From Circinella umbellata (Eukaryota; Mucoromycota; Mucoromycetes; Mucorales; Lichtheimiaceae): a stretch of 64,000 nucleotides of DNA. Position 1 is the stretch's first letter. The number at the start of each line of letters is the position of its first letter. A program made the translations under genes and the position numbers. Below, piece by piece: positions 38,994-51,034 of this stretch. Below the pieces are notes generated by a model. It saw nothing but the letters and a program-made list of their open reading frames with translations. It had not been told where the DNA came from and did no database searches. The stretch covers positions 242,743-306,742 of the forward strand of contig JAIWNF010000053.1 of assembly GCA_025093555.1 (NCBI GenBank). Direction: 5' to 3'.

Positions 38994-41094
38994 ATGGCTA
39001 CTGCTAAACGACTTTCATTTGCAAATTTTCCTATTCCATTCGACCACCCATATACAATACCAAGTTTAATCGCTGCTGTAGCAGCTTCATCGTTCGCGTA
39101 TTATTATTTGCAAAGTACACATACTGCTGAACTCATTGAAGCTGTAAGAATTCGAGATATTAATAAACGACGTCAATTAAAACAACCCGAACAACGTTTT
39201 GCTAGTCTTAAAGTATATAAATATATTCTTTTTCTTTTTAAGTTTTTTTTTTTTTTTTTTTTTCGAATTCCCAGTATTTTGAATGGGTTTCCCCTGACAA
39301 CCATTATTTATTGAAGAAGACTGACAACTTTTCTTTTTATTTTTTATTTTTTTATATTAATAGGTTGAACGACGATTTGTAAATCCTTTTGGTCAATGGA
39401 AAGAAGTACACTGGTGGCAAACTGCATTATTTTGGTTATGTCGTTACAAAGGTAACGGTATACCAAAATCAGAAGAGGTAAAGTAGATAACTGTGAAAGA
39501 TAAAAAAAATAATGGTATATGGGATATACTTTTGAATATTTGACGATACCAAATAACAAATGAAAATTATATATTTTAATTAATAAGTTTGATTGGAAAC
39601 GTGTTTAAAATAAAATAGGAACTGGGAAAAACAATGCCAGTTATCAAACCGTCATTAGATTTGATGTTTACTCGACCAGATAGTAATAATGGGTTAGCTG
39701 AATCATGGGTTCAGTTGGGTGAGAATAAAGATCCAAGACCATTACCATCAGTTGCATTTACTTGGCTTGGGTAAGAACTTTATTAGAATTTAAGGAATGA
39801 TGTATGGATAGGAAGACTGAGAGGGAGAGGTAGATATACTATGGTTTTTTTTTTTTTTACTAAAAGTTTAAATATAACAGACAGTCAACATGCTTGATAC
39901 GAATAGATAATATAACCATATTGACTGATCCTGTGTTCACAAATTGCTCAATCAATGACTATCTTGGTCCGAAACGTTTAAGGCCTATTCCTTGTACCTT
40001 GGATGAAATTGCATCCCATATAGATATGGTATTAGTTTCGCATGATCATTTTGATCATTTAGGTAAGATGAAGAGGATGAATTATATACTATGTGAATAT
40101 CACATTTTCTGAAACACAACTAACAAATATTATATATATATATATATAGATGAAAGTGTGGTATTTAAACTTGGGAATTCAGTGACATGGTATATCCCAT
40201 TAGGCCTTAGAGATTGGTTTGTTCAACGAGGTGTAGAAAATGTAAGCTAGTGAGAAGAAGGAATCATTTATCTATCTTGTCGATCTTTTGTAAATATAAT
40301 ATCAATATGCTAATATTTATATATCTCTTTAGGTAATTGAATTAGATTGGTGGCAAGAAATTCGTCATGCCGAACAACTTGATACAACAATTGCATGTGT
40401 TCCAGCAATGGTAAGACATACAAAATAGATGAAACTTTTTGGATCTCAAACACAGGTTCCCTTTTTTTTTTATTATTCAAATTAAATGTCAATCGTTTTT
40501 TTTTATAGCATTGGAGTGGTTCTCGAACATTATTCGATAAAAATTCCACATTATGGTGTAGTTATGTCATTAAAACAAAATCCAATAGTGTATTCTTCTG
40601 GTAAGTTATTAAAAGTGAAAAAGGAAATAAAATGACAAGCATGTATAGAAAAGAAAAGAAAAGGGTGGGGTCGAAGAATCTAAACCTTTTTTGTTTCATC
40701 TTTTGTATATTATAGTGGTGACACAGGTTATTGTCCCGAGTTATTCAAAGCTATTGGCGAACGATATGCTCCATTTACACTTGCAGCAATTCCTATCGGA
40801 AGTTTTAAACCAGAAATTCTTATGCAACATTTGCACATGGGTCCTACAGATGCTGTCAAAGTTCATCACGATATTGGTTGTCCAAGACTATCTATCGGTA
40901 TCCATTGGGGAACATTTATGATGTCTGATGAACATTATTTAGAACCTGCTAAACAACTTAAAGAAGCATGGAAAATGATTGATATTCAACGAAAAGGGGG
41001 TGAACTTACGTTACCATCATCGTCATCATCGTCATCTGTACCCGATACTCAATTCATTACAACTTCAATTGGACAAACAGTTTGTGTGGATTAA
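38994..41094 (+). CDS. NAPE-PLD/Fmp30-like metallo-beta-lactamase-fold phospholipase D (8 exons)
   Basis: In the family this zinc hydrolase cleaves N-acylphosphatidylethanolamine to N-acylethanolamine and phosphatidic acid. Exons are 38994-39212, 39364-39477, 39619-39770, 39881-40062, 40150-40241, 40333-40410, 40509-40600 and 40716-41094, 435 residues. A single N-terminal hydrophobic helix (IPSLIAAVAASSFAYYYL) suggests membrane anchoring; yeast Fmp30 is mitochondrial. The metal motif is H216-D-H218-F-D220-H221 in VSHDHFDHLD. Other landmarks are FVNPFGQWKE, FTWLGQSTCLIRIDNITILT then DPVF, PAMHWSGR-type PAMHWSGSRTLF, FFCGDTGYC, AAIPIGSFKP and the C-terminal IGIHWGTFMMSDEHYLEP. All expected metal ligands I can identify are present. 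Confidence 0.93.
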
Positions 41095-42387
41095 GATATA
41101 TATATTATAATATAAGAAAACAAGCTAAAAAAATCATATTACACCATTTCTTCTTCTTTCTCCTCTTTTTTCCTTAAATCCATCACTCCATTTCGTTCCA
41201 TTAACTATACATATATACTACTAGTAACACGATACAATTACTAATTTGAAAATACTCTCCAAACCTGAAAACACCACACACATTATAATTATATACACAT
41301 ATACCTCTTATTTTTTTTGTTCCTTTTCTTCTTATTCTTCTTTTGTTGTAATATATATTTCTGTTTTTTTTTGCCACGAGTTATACTACTCTCTCTTTAA
41401 ATAATAAAAGTAGTGATCACATGGCAACATCAACTCAAAAAAAAAAAAAACTATTACCTTAATAACTTTTTTTTATTTGTTTGAAATTTGTCAGGTACAA
41501 TATACAAACATGCACAGACTTTTTATTTTATTTTTATTTCAAACGTATGATCGTTTAAAAGCAATTAAAAAACTCGTTACTCAAAAGACCCATATTTGCA
41601 TTAATTGTACCTTGGTCGGGCTGTTGGTTTTTTTTACCTATTAATTCTCTAAAACTCAGCCAAGTATCATTTCCTTAATATACCAATATATAAAGAATAA
41701 TCATCTACTGATATATATATATATATATTGGAGTATATTATATTAGATGGCGAAAAAGTGTTTAATCAATCAAACTTGCGTACGACCTCAACTTATTATA
41801 GAAATTTCGGACAACCAAACCCCTTAATTAGGTCTAGCGGAGCATTACAACTTTTTTTTTTTTTTTTGATTTATCGGATTTCCATGAACATTGAGAAAGC
41901 TACCATATTTCTTGCTATTCCATTGCTGATAATCTTCTCATTTACTGTAAATGACTTTATAACAAAGAGGGGAGAAAATTAATTATTTTATCGTTTTTTT
42001 TTTAAAAAAAAAACATTCGTTGTTTCGCATTATATATTAGACAGTAGATCATTGTTCTGATCTATGTATAATAATCCTGTTTTTCTATTTCTTGTAGAGC
42101 ATTGAAGAAAAATAATAATAATAATAAAAGAAAGATATGATAATGACAAGTTTATTTTATTTTTCTGAAAACTAGAAAATAAGAAAGGGCTTCATTATGT
42201 TGTACGAAAAAAAAGGGGAGAATTTTATGTCTTTGTATTGAGAGAGAGAGAGTAGAGAAGTCAGAGATTTTGGAGAGGCGCGTGTGTATATGTTGTGTAA
42301 AAAAAATTACAGTAAAGAAAAAATAGGGAATGGGGGAGAAACAGGTGATAAAGAAGTAATAGAACAAAAAATTGAATAAATTAGAAA
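41095..42387. other. Convergent intergenic region
   Basis: About 1.3 kb between two converging genes, with TA, poly-T and GA-rich tracts ((GA)n at 42240-42252). The frame at 41728-41982 ends in hydrophobic sequence after a poly-T run and has no recognised relatives. Confidence 0.5.
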
Positions 42388-44058
42388 TTAAAGGTAGTTG
42401 ATAAGCTTACAATTACCACCTTCATAGACGTCAATGCTTGAAACACCATGTTCACCATTCAAAGAGTCATAGTTGCTCATGCTATAAACGTAGAAATCAA
42501 TGTGTTTACCAGAGAAAGACCATCCACGGTCATCGACCAAAAGACAACCGTTATGCTTCTTGTTGGTACCAGGAAGTTCCCAACCAACCAATTGAGGAAT
42601 ATAGATCTTGCTACCCTTTGGAATATCATTGGCTGCGGCAGTAATGAAGGGACGCAAGGCACTACCGTAAGAAGTCAAACCATAAGGGTCTTCATTCTTG
42701 TCAACTTCCATGAAACAGTTGTAGTTGCTGCAAGAGCATGCACCCAAGTTAACAATCTTGTTGCCAAGGAGACCGGTACCTTCCATAACCAAGGCATCAG
42801 CATACTCGACAGAAGTCTTGCCAAGAGTCTTGCCTCCACAGGTTTTGATGGAAACTTGCTTACCACCAGTGTTATAATCTTGGGGTTGGGCGATCCAATA
42901 GTAAGTCATGGGTACATCTCCGTAGATTTGCTTACGCTTTTCAGTGTTGCCACCAGAGGGAGAATCTTCTTCTTTATCGTCATCTTCTTTCTTATCTTCA
43001 GCAGGTGTTTCAGATGAAGACCAATCATCATCATCATCATTCTTTTCGTCCTTGTTATCAGGCTTAACCTTGGAGGCAAGGTTGGAAGTTTTTTCGCTGA
43101 CCGTTTTGTCCTTAGATTCATTATCAGATGAAGAAGAAGAAGAAGAACCTGAGTAACCATCACCAGGAATACAAACTTCCTTTCCTGTGATCATGTTGGT
43201 ACAACCGCTGTTGATGAAAGTGTTAGCGTCTTTGAATGCATCCACTTCAATACCGTATTGCTTAGAAACGGTTGTGCAGGTATCGCTCGATGTGACTAAA
43301 TAAAATTTTAAAAGTCAATATGTTAATATCATATATAGAGCCATTTAATTATAAATGGAATTTCACAAAGAAAAAACAAAAGCTCAATTATGAACACTAG
43401 TTACCGGTATGCTTGAAAGCGCATGATGAACTAGAAGGTTTAGCTTCTTTCTTGGGCTTTGGCTCTTCCTTAGGCTTTGGTTCTTCCTTGGGCTTTGGCT
43501 CTTTCTTGGGCTTATGCTCTTTGGGCTTGCTTTGTTCCCTCTTGCTAATACAATAGGTTTCACCAGCCCACATGTTTGTACAGCCACTGTTAATAGAAGG
43601 ATTCAACTTCAAGTATTGACTACGAGGAATACCATAATCCTTGGAAATTTGGGTACATGTTTCACCCTTTATAGCTATTGTAAAAATAACAGTAATTGAT
43701 AATTGAATAAATATTTAACATCGAATGTTAGGAACTTTAAAAGTTAATATTAAGTTAAAAAAAAAACAGTTAACTCACCAGTATGGGTAATGGTACAGCC
43801 AGAAATACCACGTTTACGGAGCGAGACAACCTTATTCTTGATATCAAAGGGAACCAATTCAAAATCAACATCAGGCTCATCATCACGAGCAAAGACGGAA
43901 ATGTAATTGGCGCTAGGAACGTTATTCACTTGAGCACCACCGTGAACAACTGCCAAATTGTTTCTCAAAGAAGCAAAGGATGGGAAAGCATCAACATTTC
44001 CAGTGAATTGAAGTGCGACCAAACTAATCGCTGTTAATGATAAAGATTTTAAAAGCAT
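42388..44058 (-). CDS. Secreted protein with two LysM-like modules and a C-terminal 3D domain (3 exons)
   Basis: Exons are 44058-43779, 43674-43405 and 43295-42388, 485 residues. A signal peptide is clear (MLLKSLSLTAISLVALQFTG, cleavage near NVDA). Exons 2 and 3 each start a LysM-like module: ETCTQISKDYGIPRSQYLKL...INSGCTNMWAGETYCI and DTCTTVSKQYGIEVDAFKDA...INSGCTNMITGKEVCIP. They resemble fungal Cys-containing LysM modules, which bind chitin or peptidoglycan-type glycans. The linkers are a KPKEEPKPKEE repeat and a Ser/Asp/Glu-rich stretch. The C-terminal 150 residues contain GACSCSNYNCF, LRPFITAAANDIPKGSKIYI and LLVDDRGWSFSGKHIDFYVY; the last is the three-Asp signature of 3D domains. In Bacillus, YocH-type autolysins have the same LysM-LysM-3D order. 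Enzymatic activity is inference. Confidence 0.87.
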
Positions 44059-45250
44059 CTTTTGTTGTTGTTGTTGTTATAAATATTATATCGTAATAAA
44101 TTTCGTTATTAATGCGTTTAAAAATACAATCTCTGCTGTCGTTGTAAAAAAAAAAGGGTCTTTTTTTTTTTCTCTCTTTCAGCACCAGGCTATATTGTAA
44201 TGATTTGTATCAAACAAGCAAAAAAAAATATGATAAAAAAAGGGAAATGGAAGGGGAAATAAGTCAAAAAGTTGAACTGTTGAACAGTAACTATTTCACC
44301 AAAAAAAAAAAGAAAAGAAAGGAATTGGCCGGGAACCGTAAAGTAAAAAAAAGAAGTTAGAAGGTAAGGAAAGGAAAGGGAAAAATAATAAATTACAAGT
44401 AGACTTTGTTATTTATATATGTTTTATTTTGAAAGCATAAAAAAGAATAGGATGAGCGGAATATGGGAATGATATAATCTTATAGCTGTTTGTGCTGGGT
44501 GTTTTGTGTATCATCAAGTTTTGTGGATTGGTGTGGTACCATTATTTGTTGTGTTTAGCTTCTATGGATTCCATCGTTGTAAGTGAAAAATTTACATGTT
44601 TAACCCAGCCCTCTCTCATATTCATTATCCTCACTTACCTTAATTTGACGCGGGTATCGTACTTTTTTTATTATTATTATTATTTCCTCCCCTATATAAC
44701 ACGCGCATGCTTCATTCACTATGAAGCAAACATGTTGGTGTAACCACTTCATTAACAAAAAAGAAAAAAATGCTTCTTTCAAAATCCTTTTCCTTTTAGA
44801 TTATTGGATACATTTCTAACTGACCACGTTGAATCAAATTCTTTTTTTGTATTATGTATATATATATATATATGTATATATATGTATATGTGTTTTCGAA
44901 TATAAAATGAATAGTATATAGATATAGATATGTATTAGGAAAGGTGGTACCAATGTAAAAGTATTTTCTCTTCTTTCCTTTCCTTCCAACAATGCAACTT
45001 ATATATTATTTAATTTGTTAACAGTTCCTTTTCTTTTTATTATATTTTCTTATACCTTGATAAAAGATAAAAGAAATACTTTTATTTTTTGTTGTCATTT
45101 TAAACTTATTGTTTCCCCGCCTGGAAGCAACTAGGTCATCCCTCGCCCCCCCCTATTTTTTATTGCAACAATAAAATGAATCAGGAACATAGTAAACTCC
45201 GAAACCGTGCTCTTTTTTTTTTTTTTTTTTTTTTCTGCTCCTCCCAAATT
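44059..45250. other. Divergent promoter region between LysM-3D and Rab genes
   Basis: About 1.2 kb between oppositely directed genes. It contains (TA)n near 44857-44889 and a 20-nt poly-T run near 45212-45234 just before the Rab start. Frames at 44492-44743 and 44600-44782 overlap on opposite strands and show no family resemblance. Confidence 0.5.
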
Positions 45251-45942
45251 ATGAGACTGGTGGAACAGTGAGTTAAGCTGCATAAAGAAGTGTTATATTG
45301 CATACGTAAGACACCATTTCCGATTAACAGGTGTCAACTTTTTTTTTTTTAAATATTAGCGATTATCTTTTTAAGCTTCTAATTATTGGAAGTTCAGGTG
45401 TTGGAAAAACATGTTTACTCATGCGATTTGCCGATGGTAAATATCCCGAACACTATGCCGGTACTATTGGTGTTGATTTCGTAAGTGTTATGTGAACTGC
45501 GTTTTTCTTTTTTTTTTTTTTTAATTCATTCAGAATCTAATGTCATTTTATAACAATAAAACTCTTCTTTTATTAGAGACAAAAAGTTGTTAACATCGCG
45601 GACGAAAAAGTTAAACTACAAATCGTGAGAAAAGACTATTTTATTTTGACTGCGCAGTAAAAATTCATTTACATAAATTATATTTTTTTTTTAATTTAAT
45701 GCATATCATAGTGGGATACAGCAGGTCAAGAACGATTTCGAAGTATTGTATCATCTTATTATAAAGGAGCTCATGGAATTTTTATTGTCTATGATGTAAC
45801 AAGTCGTGATTCATTCAATGATACTGAAAATTGGTTAAGAGATATTGAAAAGTATGCTTCAGATGATGTTTGCAAGTTCTTGATCGGAAATAAATGTGAT
45901 ATGAATGAAAGGGAAGTAACAAAAGCAGAAGGCCAGGTAAAT

Positions 45943-45975
<33 letters not shown>

Positions 45976-46308
45976 CAATATATGGCATTATTCTGTATTA
46001 CTATTTATTTATATGAATAAATTGGATAATGATGCTTATAAAATCATATTACGTAGGAATTTGCTGATTCATTAGGCATTCCATTTTTGGAAACATCCGC
46101 AAAGGAAGCAGCAAATGTAGATGGGGCATTTTTAAAAATGGTTCAAGAAGCGCAATTGGCTAGAGCACAACGAATTAAGGATAGAATTCAGGAGGACGAT
46201 CGATTTCGACAACAAGACCAACAATCAAAGAATGTGGTTATATACAATAGTCTATCAACACGTTATAGTAGTAGTAATAATAATAATGGAGGTGGATGTT
46301 GTTCATGA
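45251..46308 (+). CDS. Rab-family small GTPase (Ypt1/Rab1-Rab8-like, divergent), 5 exons
   Basis: Vesicle-traffic GTPase. Exons are 45251-45267, 45360-45480, 45577-45624, 45712-45936 and 46057-46308, 220 residues. All G motifs are intact: P-loop [11 protein letters not shown], switch [21 protein letters not shown] and ETSAKEA. The C-terminus GGGCCS supplies a double-cysteine prenylation site. [26 protein letters not shown] and [18 protein letters not shown] are Rab1/Ypt1-like. The segment after switch I ([16 protein letters not shown]) and the long Asn/Ser-rich tail diverge, so it may be a lineage-specific paralogue. Exon 1 encodes only MRLVE plus two bases; it was chosen because its GTGAGT donor gives the one phase that enters DYLFK correctly. 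Confidence 0.88.
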
Positions 46309-47160
46309 AAAGAAAAAACAGGGCACGAGAGATTATGTTGTGTAACTTTCTTTGTTGGCTGTCAGTTGTTAGAATGTTCGAATCTGAACACGAAATCTTA
46401 ATAAAAATTCATATAAAAAAGGGAAACTATCTTTTAGGTATTGAAGCACGTTATGAAATGAATTTGTTTCATTTATAATAATTAGATAAAAGAATGTTTG
46501 ATATGCACGGGCTTCTTACTTTTCAATTCTTTCCATTCATAAAATATAAAATAAAAGTTTGTATTCCCTTTTTTTTTTTCCTTAGGAACACAAGGATTTT
46601 TTTTTTGTCATTATTAATTATTATAAAATAATTAATGATCTAAATTAAAAGTGATTTAACATACAAGATGTTTTTATAATGATAAACTTAATTATGAAAA
46701 TGAATATCATGATATTCTAATAACCTTTGTTTTAAAATGGGGAGCAAAAGAGCCCAAATACATGTTTGCTTGAGTAGGGGTTTCACAAAAGTTAAAATCT
46801 CGTTGTTGCAAAAGAATGTAAAGAGCTCACAGTAAGTTAATGCAGTATTCTAAGAGTTCTGGACAAAACGAGACTGGAGTATGCTCTCAATGCATAGACT
46901 AGTGCTTATAAATACTAACTTAGAGAAACATACAATAGAGAGCATCAAAAATGAAAAAATTGATTTTGAAATATACGAAATTCGTTGATTTCGTGAACTT
47001 CAAAAAAGGATAAAATGCGTGTCATTAGAGGCAGTTTTCAATTTCGTAGACTTCATGAAAACTACGATTTTTTGAAGCACTTAATATCCTTCACGTAAAT
47101 ATTATATAAATGATTCATACTCCAAAGGATGTTTATAGACTGCTTCGAACTAATCGGTGA
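46309..47160. other. 3' flank of the Rab gene and non-coding sequence
   Basis: No gene is visible. Around 46975-47085 are loosely repeated and inverted motifs built on TTCGT, CTTCA and a CTTCAAAAAA/TTTTTTGAAG pair, which could be the wreck of a small inverted-repeat element. Confidence 0.35.
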
Positions 47161-47203
47161 TTAATTAGGTCCAGGATAAAATAAATAAATAAAAAAAGTT
47201 ACT

Positions 47204-47326
47204 GTTGTCGAATCAGACGGAAGCCAGGAGCAAACTGGAAGCGTTGTTGAATTGGAAGGGAGCCAGAAGCAAGATGAAAGTGTTGTCGAATTGCAAGGAA
47301 GTCAGGGGCAAGAAAAATATAAATAA
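47204..47326 (+). repeat. Three imperfect 39-bp tandem units in open frame
   Basis: Units at 47204-47242, 47243-47281 and 47282-47320 encode 13-residue repeats: VVESDGSQEQTGS, VVELEGSQKQDES and VVELQGSQGQEKY, then Lys and TAA at 47324-47326. Substitutions are mostly silent or conservative, which suggests past coding use. Upstream the frame closes within about 15 codons, so only a terminal exon or remnant can be claimed. Confidence 0.5.
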
Positions 47327-49958
47327 TAATGAGATAAAATAGAATATAACTAAAGTGCTTCTGAATTTATCATCTTGATTACAAAACTGTTATTAATCAT
47401 GAAAATACGAATAGAATGCTGAACTCAATACAAATGCAAGTATTCAGAAGAGCTAGCATTGTTCTGGCAAAAAAAAATCAGGGTATAAATAACAGGTTTT
47501 ATTAGATAGATGAGAATAATAGTTTAATTAACATGCTTAATAATAGGTAGAGCACGACGATGCCTCTATTAATATTAAATTTCTTCGGATATCGGCAAAG
47601 TCTACCATCCTTTAGTAGATGACGAAGTGTATGGGCTTTAGTACGTTGATCAAACAGTTGATACATATAATACAAGAACTTGGCTATACACACTTGAAGA
47701 AGATAAATATTTATCTTATTGTAATATCATTGAGAAACTGGGGACATTTCAAGCTGTATCATTGAAACTTGAGCCTAAAAGTTTATTGGATTTACGGTTA
47801 CTGTAAGTTTGAAGTATGTTTTCGTTAAATACACATAATTAGTCTAACACATTCTCTTTAGCGCTCTTAATCACATTCACCTGTTCACTCAAGATACTCA
47901 AGAAAGTATTACTTTATATCTACCTGAAGCATTAAAGTAAGTTACACATAGTGCTACATTTCTTAAAGGGTACACTTCTTTGACTAATCGATAATATGTG
48001 TTTATTATTTGGCCGACCTATTATGAAAGACATTTTAAGTGAGCCTATTGTACCAATAGATGATCGAGCCGTTTTGTGGTGCACAGAGCTTTCACAGATA
48101 AATATTTTCAAATGTTAACTCTTTTCTGCAATGTGTACTCACGAGTCTATCCAAACTGTTCCAGACGAGATTACCTTCGTGGCATGAGGTACGTACCTAC
48201 AAAAAATAACTATCTCATTCTTACATGAAGCAACGGAGAGGGGTGCTATAATTTTTGGGTACTTCTATTTTCGGTAATAATAATAAAGCAGCCAATTTTT
48301 CTAATACAAGTGAAATGGTGGAAGTCAATGTTTGAGTCCTTTTGAGCCTTATAGCTTTACTCTTATTTTTGTTATTTTCTGTTATTGTTTTTTATTAAAT
48401 TCCAATACCATATAAAAATACATAAACGATAGTGTTGACTACAGTATGGGGTGTTATTAAGCTAAATGAGGTGCATCATAGTATCCAAAAATAAACAAAA
48501 GTCTAGAAAGAAAGAAAAAAAAAGTACCTTCCTTCAGGCACTTTTGAGCACTTTTACTCCTGGGCTCGTTTAGTGGCGAAGTACGCAAAGCCCGACTAAG
48601 GAAGATTTACTACCCAAAGACTTTGTGAAAATCTGCCGCTCTAGTAGTTGCAAACATTCTACATAGGGCGAAAGTTAAAGAAAAACGAAACAGTTACCAA
48701 ATGATCAAGACTCTCCTTATCAAGACACATATTGATTCCAGCCTTTCTCCTGTATATACTTTCCGCTTACTGCATTTCTATAACGACGGCCTAAATGCAA
48801 AGCATCAACAATGTTCGTTAGCTATATATAACTAAACAAAGTAATTAGTACTCATACAATTTGATCTTGGAACAGCGATTTATCCAACGGTACACAGTTA
48901 AAAACGAGTTTTCCTGCGATCAACAACCTCTCCTCCAGTTATACAATCGGTATTCCCAGAGAAAACATCATCACTATGGTAACCGGTCATCTCCTCTGCT
49001 TTTGAGAATTATCAATAGCATCTGTCCAACTTCGACTTCATCTACGTACATTTTTATCACTAATGTCAATATCTCAGGAAACGATTTTAACTGTGACGAT
49101 GTTTTTTACGATTGAATCGACAATATTGTGGATTTGATTAAATTATACTTATATTAATATTCTCTGGATTAGCAATTATATTTCATTTTTTATTTGAGTA
49201 TCTTAACCAATTCTGTTGAAGTTTATTTCTACATTCGGATGGAATAGTTATGTAAACGTTGGAATATGATTTCCATACTTTATCCTACCCTACCCTTTCT
49301 GACTTCGCTTAGAGACCAATTACATATTATATCATTATGATTCATTTTACTATATTTTATTTTATCTTCATGTCTACCTATTTGATTCACTTTTTCCTAT
49401 GTATTCAGTGAATAAATATTTTCCAACATATCCATACCAGAACCAGCGACAACTGAATCCATAGATTGGTATCTAACTGGCGAGTGCGTCGATAGATCAT
49501 CTTTGACAATCTCATTCGTCGCATTATAATAATCCCCATCTATTTCAGGATGTCCGCCGCTAGTCATAGCAACTTTACCATTGATTTTAGTACAATTCTG
49601 TTTCAAGCCTTTCACTTATTTTTTATGCTCATCAGCGTACTGTTCTGAAGGAACGTCCCATACGCTTCAACTTAATTTAGTAAGAGAGTCGACTGGAAGG
49701 GCGACACCTCCCTTCAATTCTTCGAGAATATCTATAAAAAATGCTTCTTCTTTTACTGATCCTCGATCAAACCCATTATATTCGTGTAGTTTCGACAAAA
49801 AAGCTATCATCATTGGGTGAGTTCAAGGCTAGCCCACGATATAAAACCAATCTATCGAATAAGCGCCAAATCGTTTGATCAGACCCAGTTCATATTCCAT
49901 TTCATTATCGTCGGGAACAGAAGCATTTTCCTCCGATAAAAACCAATATCATTAATAA
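47327..49958. pseudogene. Gene graveyard: scattered coding fragments
   Basis: Protein-like fragments on the plus strand cannot be joined into a gene. Near 47647-47800 one reads VDQTVDTYNTRTWLYTLEED...IIEKLGTFQAVSLKLEPKSL with a GTAAGT donor; an exon-like piece follows near 47865-47938 (HLFTQDTQESITLYLPEALK) with another GTAAGT; a third is near 48024-48115. Between 49620 and 49920 more appear (HQRTVLKERPIRFN, STKKLSSLGEFKASPRYKTN), broken by stops. On the minus strand 49397-49615 reads GGHPEIDGDYYNATNEIV. I do not recognise any of them. Confidence 0.35.
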
Positions 49959-50186
49959 AGAGGACAACGGAAGAAGATCGACCGATTCAAGGTAAAAGAG
50001 GTACGGCATGCGATGGCAGTGCTTGAGAAGAATGAACGACCGGTGAAGAGTGCCGTGCTATTACTGTTGGTGAATTGGGACTGGTGGAAACGAGATATCC
50101 GTACTGGGAATCTCATCACAGATCCTCCAGGAAATCTTGTTAAAAGCATTTCACGACGTGAGATAATTATAAGTAACAGCAAATGA
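49959..50186 (+). pseudogene. Coding remnant of unknown family
   Basis: An open frame bounded by TAA upstream and TGA at 50184-50186 encodes about 75 residues, including KEVRHAMAVLEKNERPVKSA, LLLLVNWDWWKRDIRTGN and ITDPPGNLVKSISRRE. It has balanced composition, unlike the low-complexity shadow frames nearby. There is no ATG near its start, so it is either an internal or terminal exon or a fragment of a dead gene or transposon. The family is not recognised. Confidence 0.4.
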
Positions 50187-50791
50187 TTTAGTTGTTAAGA
50201 GAGAAAAAACCCAGCGAGACTGCTAAAAAGAGAAGCAACGCGTGCACTCGGTTAAGAACGAAGTTTCAGTATTATTAATTACAAAGTGAATTTGGGAAAG
50301 CTTACTATAAAGGGGACCTATTCGTAATAGGAAAATAAACGTCCGACTGATAACATATGTAGTCACTATTATTCTTAATAATATCATGTCATTACCAGCA
50401 TTAGGTTATTACCTTATAACTATCATCATGATCATAAACACTATGATAAATCTACCCTATAACTAAAAGATATATAAGCTCTTTCAATTCATATGATAAA
50501 ATATTAGCTTTTTACACATTGAAATTATTCCTATATATTACACTATTTTGACAGCTGTTCTTTAGAAACAATTTATGATGGATTATTCAGCAAAAGGCAA
50601 ACTGTAGGTTACTGAACTCCGTCGCACAAATGAATTCAACTTCTACAAGTTTACATAGCGCAAAACTAAACCCCGACTTAAAAGGCGATCATGCATGATA
50701 GAGTATAAAAAGGGTAATTACTAAATTATCTCATTTCATTTTAATTAAATAACAAACAAATATGGTTTCTAACTCTGCTCTTTTCCAACCC

Positions 50792-50799
50792 ATCAAAGT
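50792..50799 (+). repeat. Left copy of the 8-bp target-site duplication
   Basis: ATCAAAGT immediately precedes the left terminal inverted repeat. The identical octamer follows the right end at 56367-56374. Removing one copy plus the element restores the OYE exon as seen in the paralogue near 59029. Confidence 0.9.
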
Positions 50800-50822
50800 G
50801 GCGGGTCTGAAGTGCCTGGGCC
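50800..50822 (+). repeat. Left terminal inverted repeat
   Basis: Twenty-three bases starting GGCGGGTCTG and ending CTGGGCC pair with the reverse complement of 56344-56366 at 17 of 23 positions. The inner seven, CTGGGCC, are identical. Confidence 0.85.
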
Positions 50823-50845
50823 CAAAAATTAGCGAATCAATTTTT

Positions 50846-50899
50846 GAGATAGTCTCTGAAACAATGTCAAACAGCCTATCAAATTGTGAGATAGTCTCT
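50846..50899 (+). repeat. Subterminal repeat pair GAGATAGTCTCT
   Basis: The 12-mer GAGATAGTCTCT occurs at 50846-50857 and 50888-50899, 42 bp apart. Its core is dyad-symmetric (GAGA-TAG-TCTC). Such repeats next to a terminal inverted repeat are often transposase-binding sites; that role is inference. Confidence 0.7.
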
Positions 50900-51034
50900 T
50901 TTGTACTACGCGAAAAAAGCGTGCTTTTCATACCCCTCTCTTTTTTGCATTGACAATATCAAAATAAAAGAGGCCAATAGGCACCTGTCACTTTATTTCT
51001 TTTTCCTTTTTGTTTTATACTTTTTTTAATAAAA

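Noticed and set aside
41728..41982. Plus-strand 84-codon frame
   Set aside because: It runs through a poly-T tract, has no splice partner and no recognisable family.
42448..43163. Long plus- and minus-strand frames overlapping the LysM-3D gene
   Set aside because: The spliced minus-strand gene with signal peptide and domains explains the region; the others are out-of-frame shadows of its acidic/Ser repeats.
45176..45192. Alternative Rab start (ATGAATCAGGAACAT, resembling MNPEY of Rab1)
   Set aside because: Its GTAAAC donor gives phase 1, which does not enter the DYLFK frame; the ATG at 45251 with a GTGAGT donor does.
50762..50953. A 63-codon gene beginning [13 protein letters not shown] at 50762
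   Set aside because: The first 13 codons are the OYE exon; the rest is read-through into the transposon's left end.
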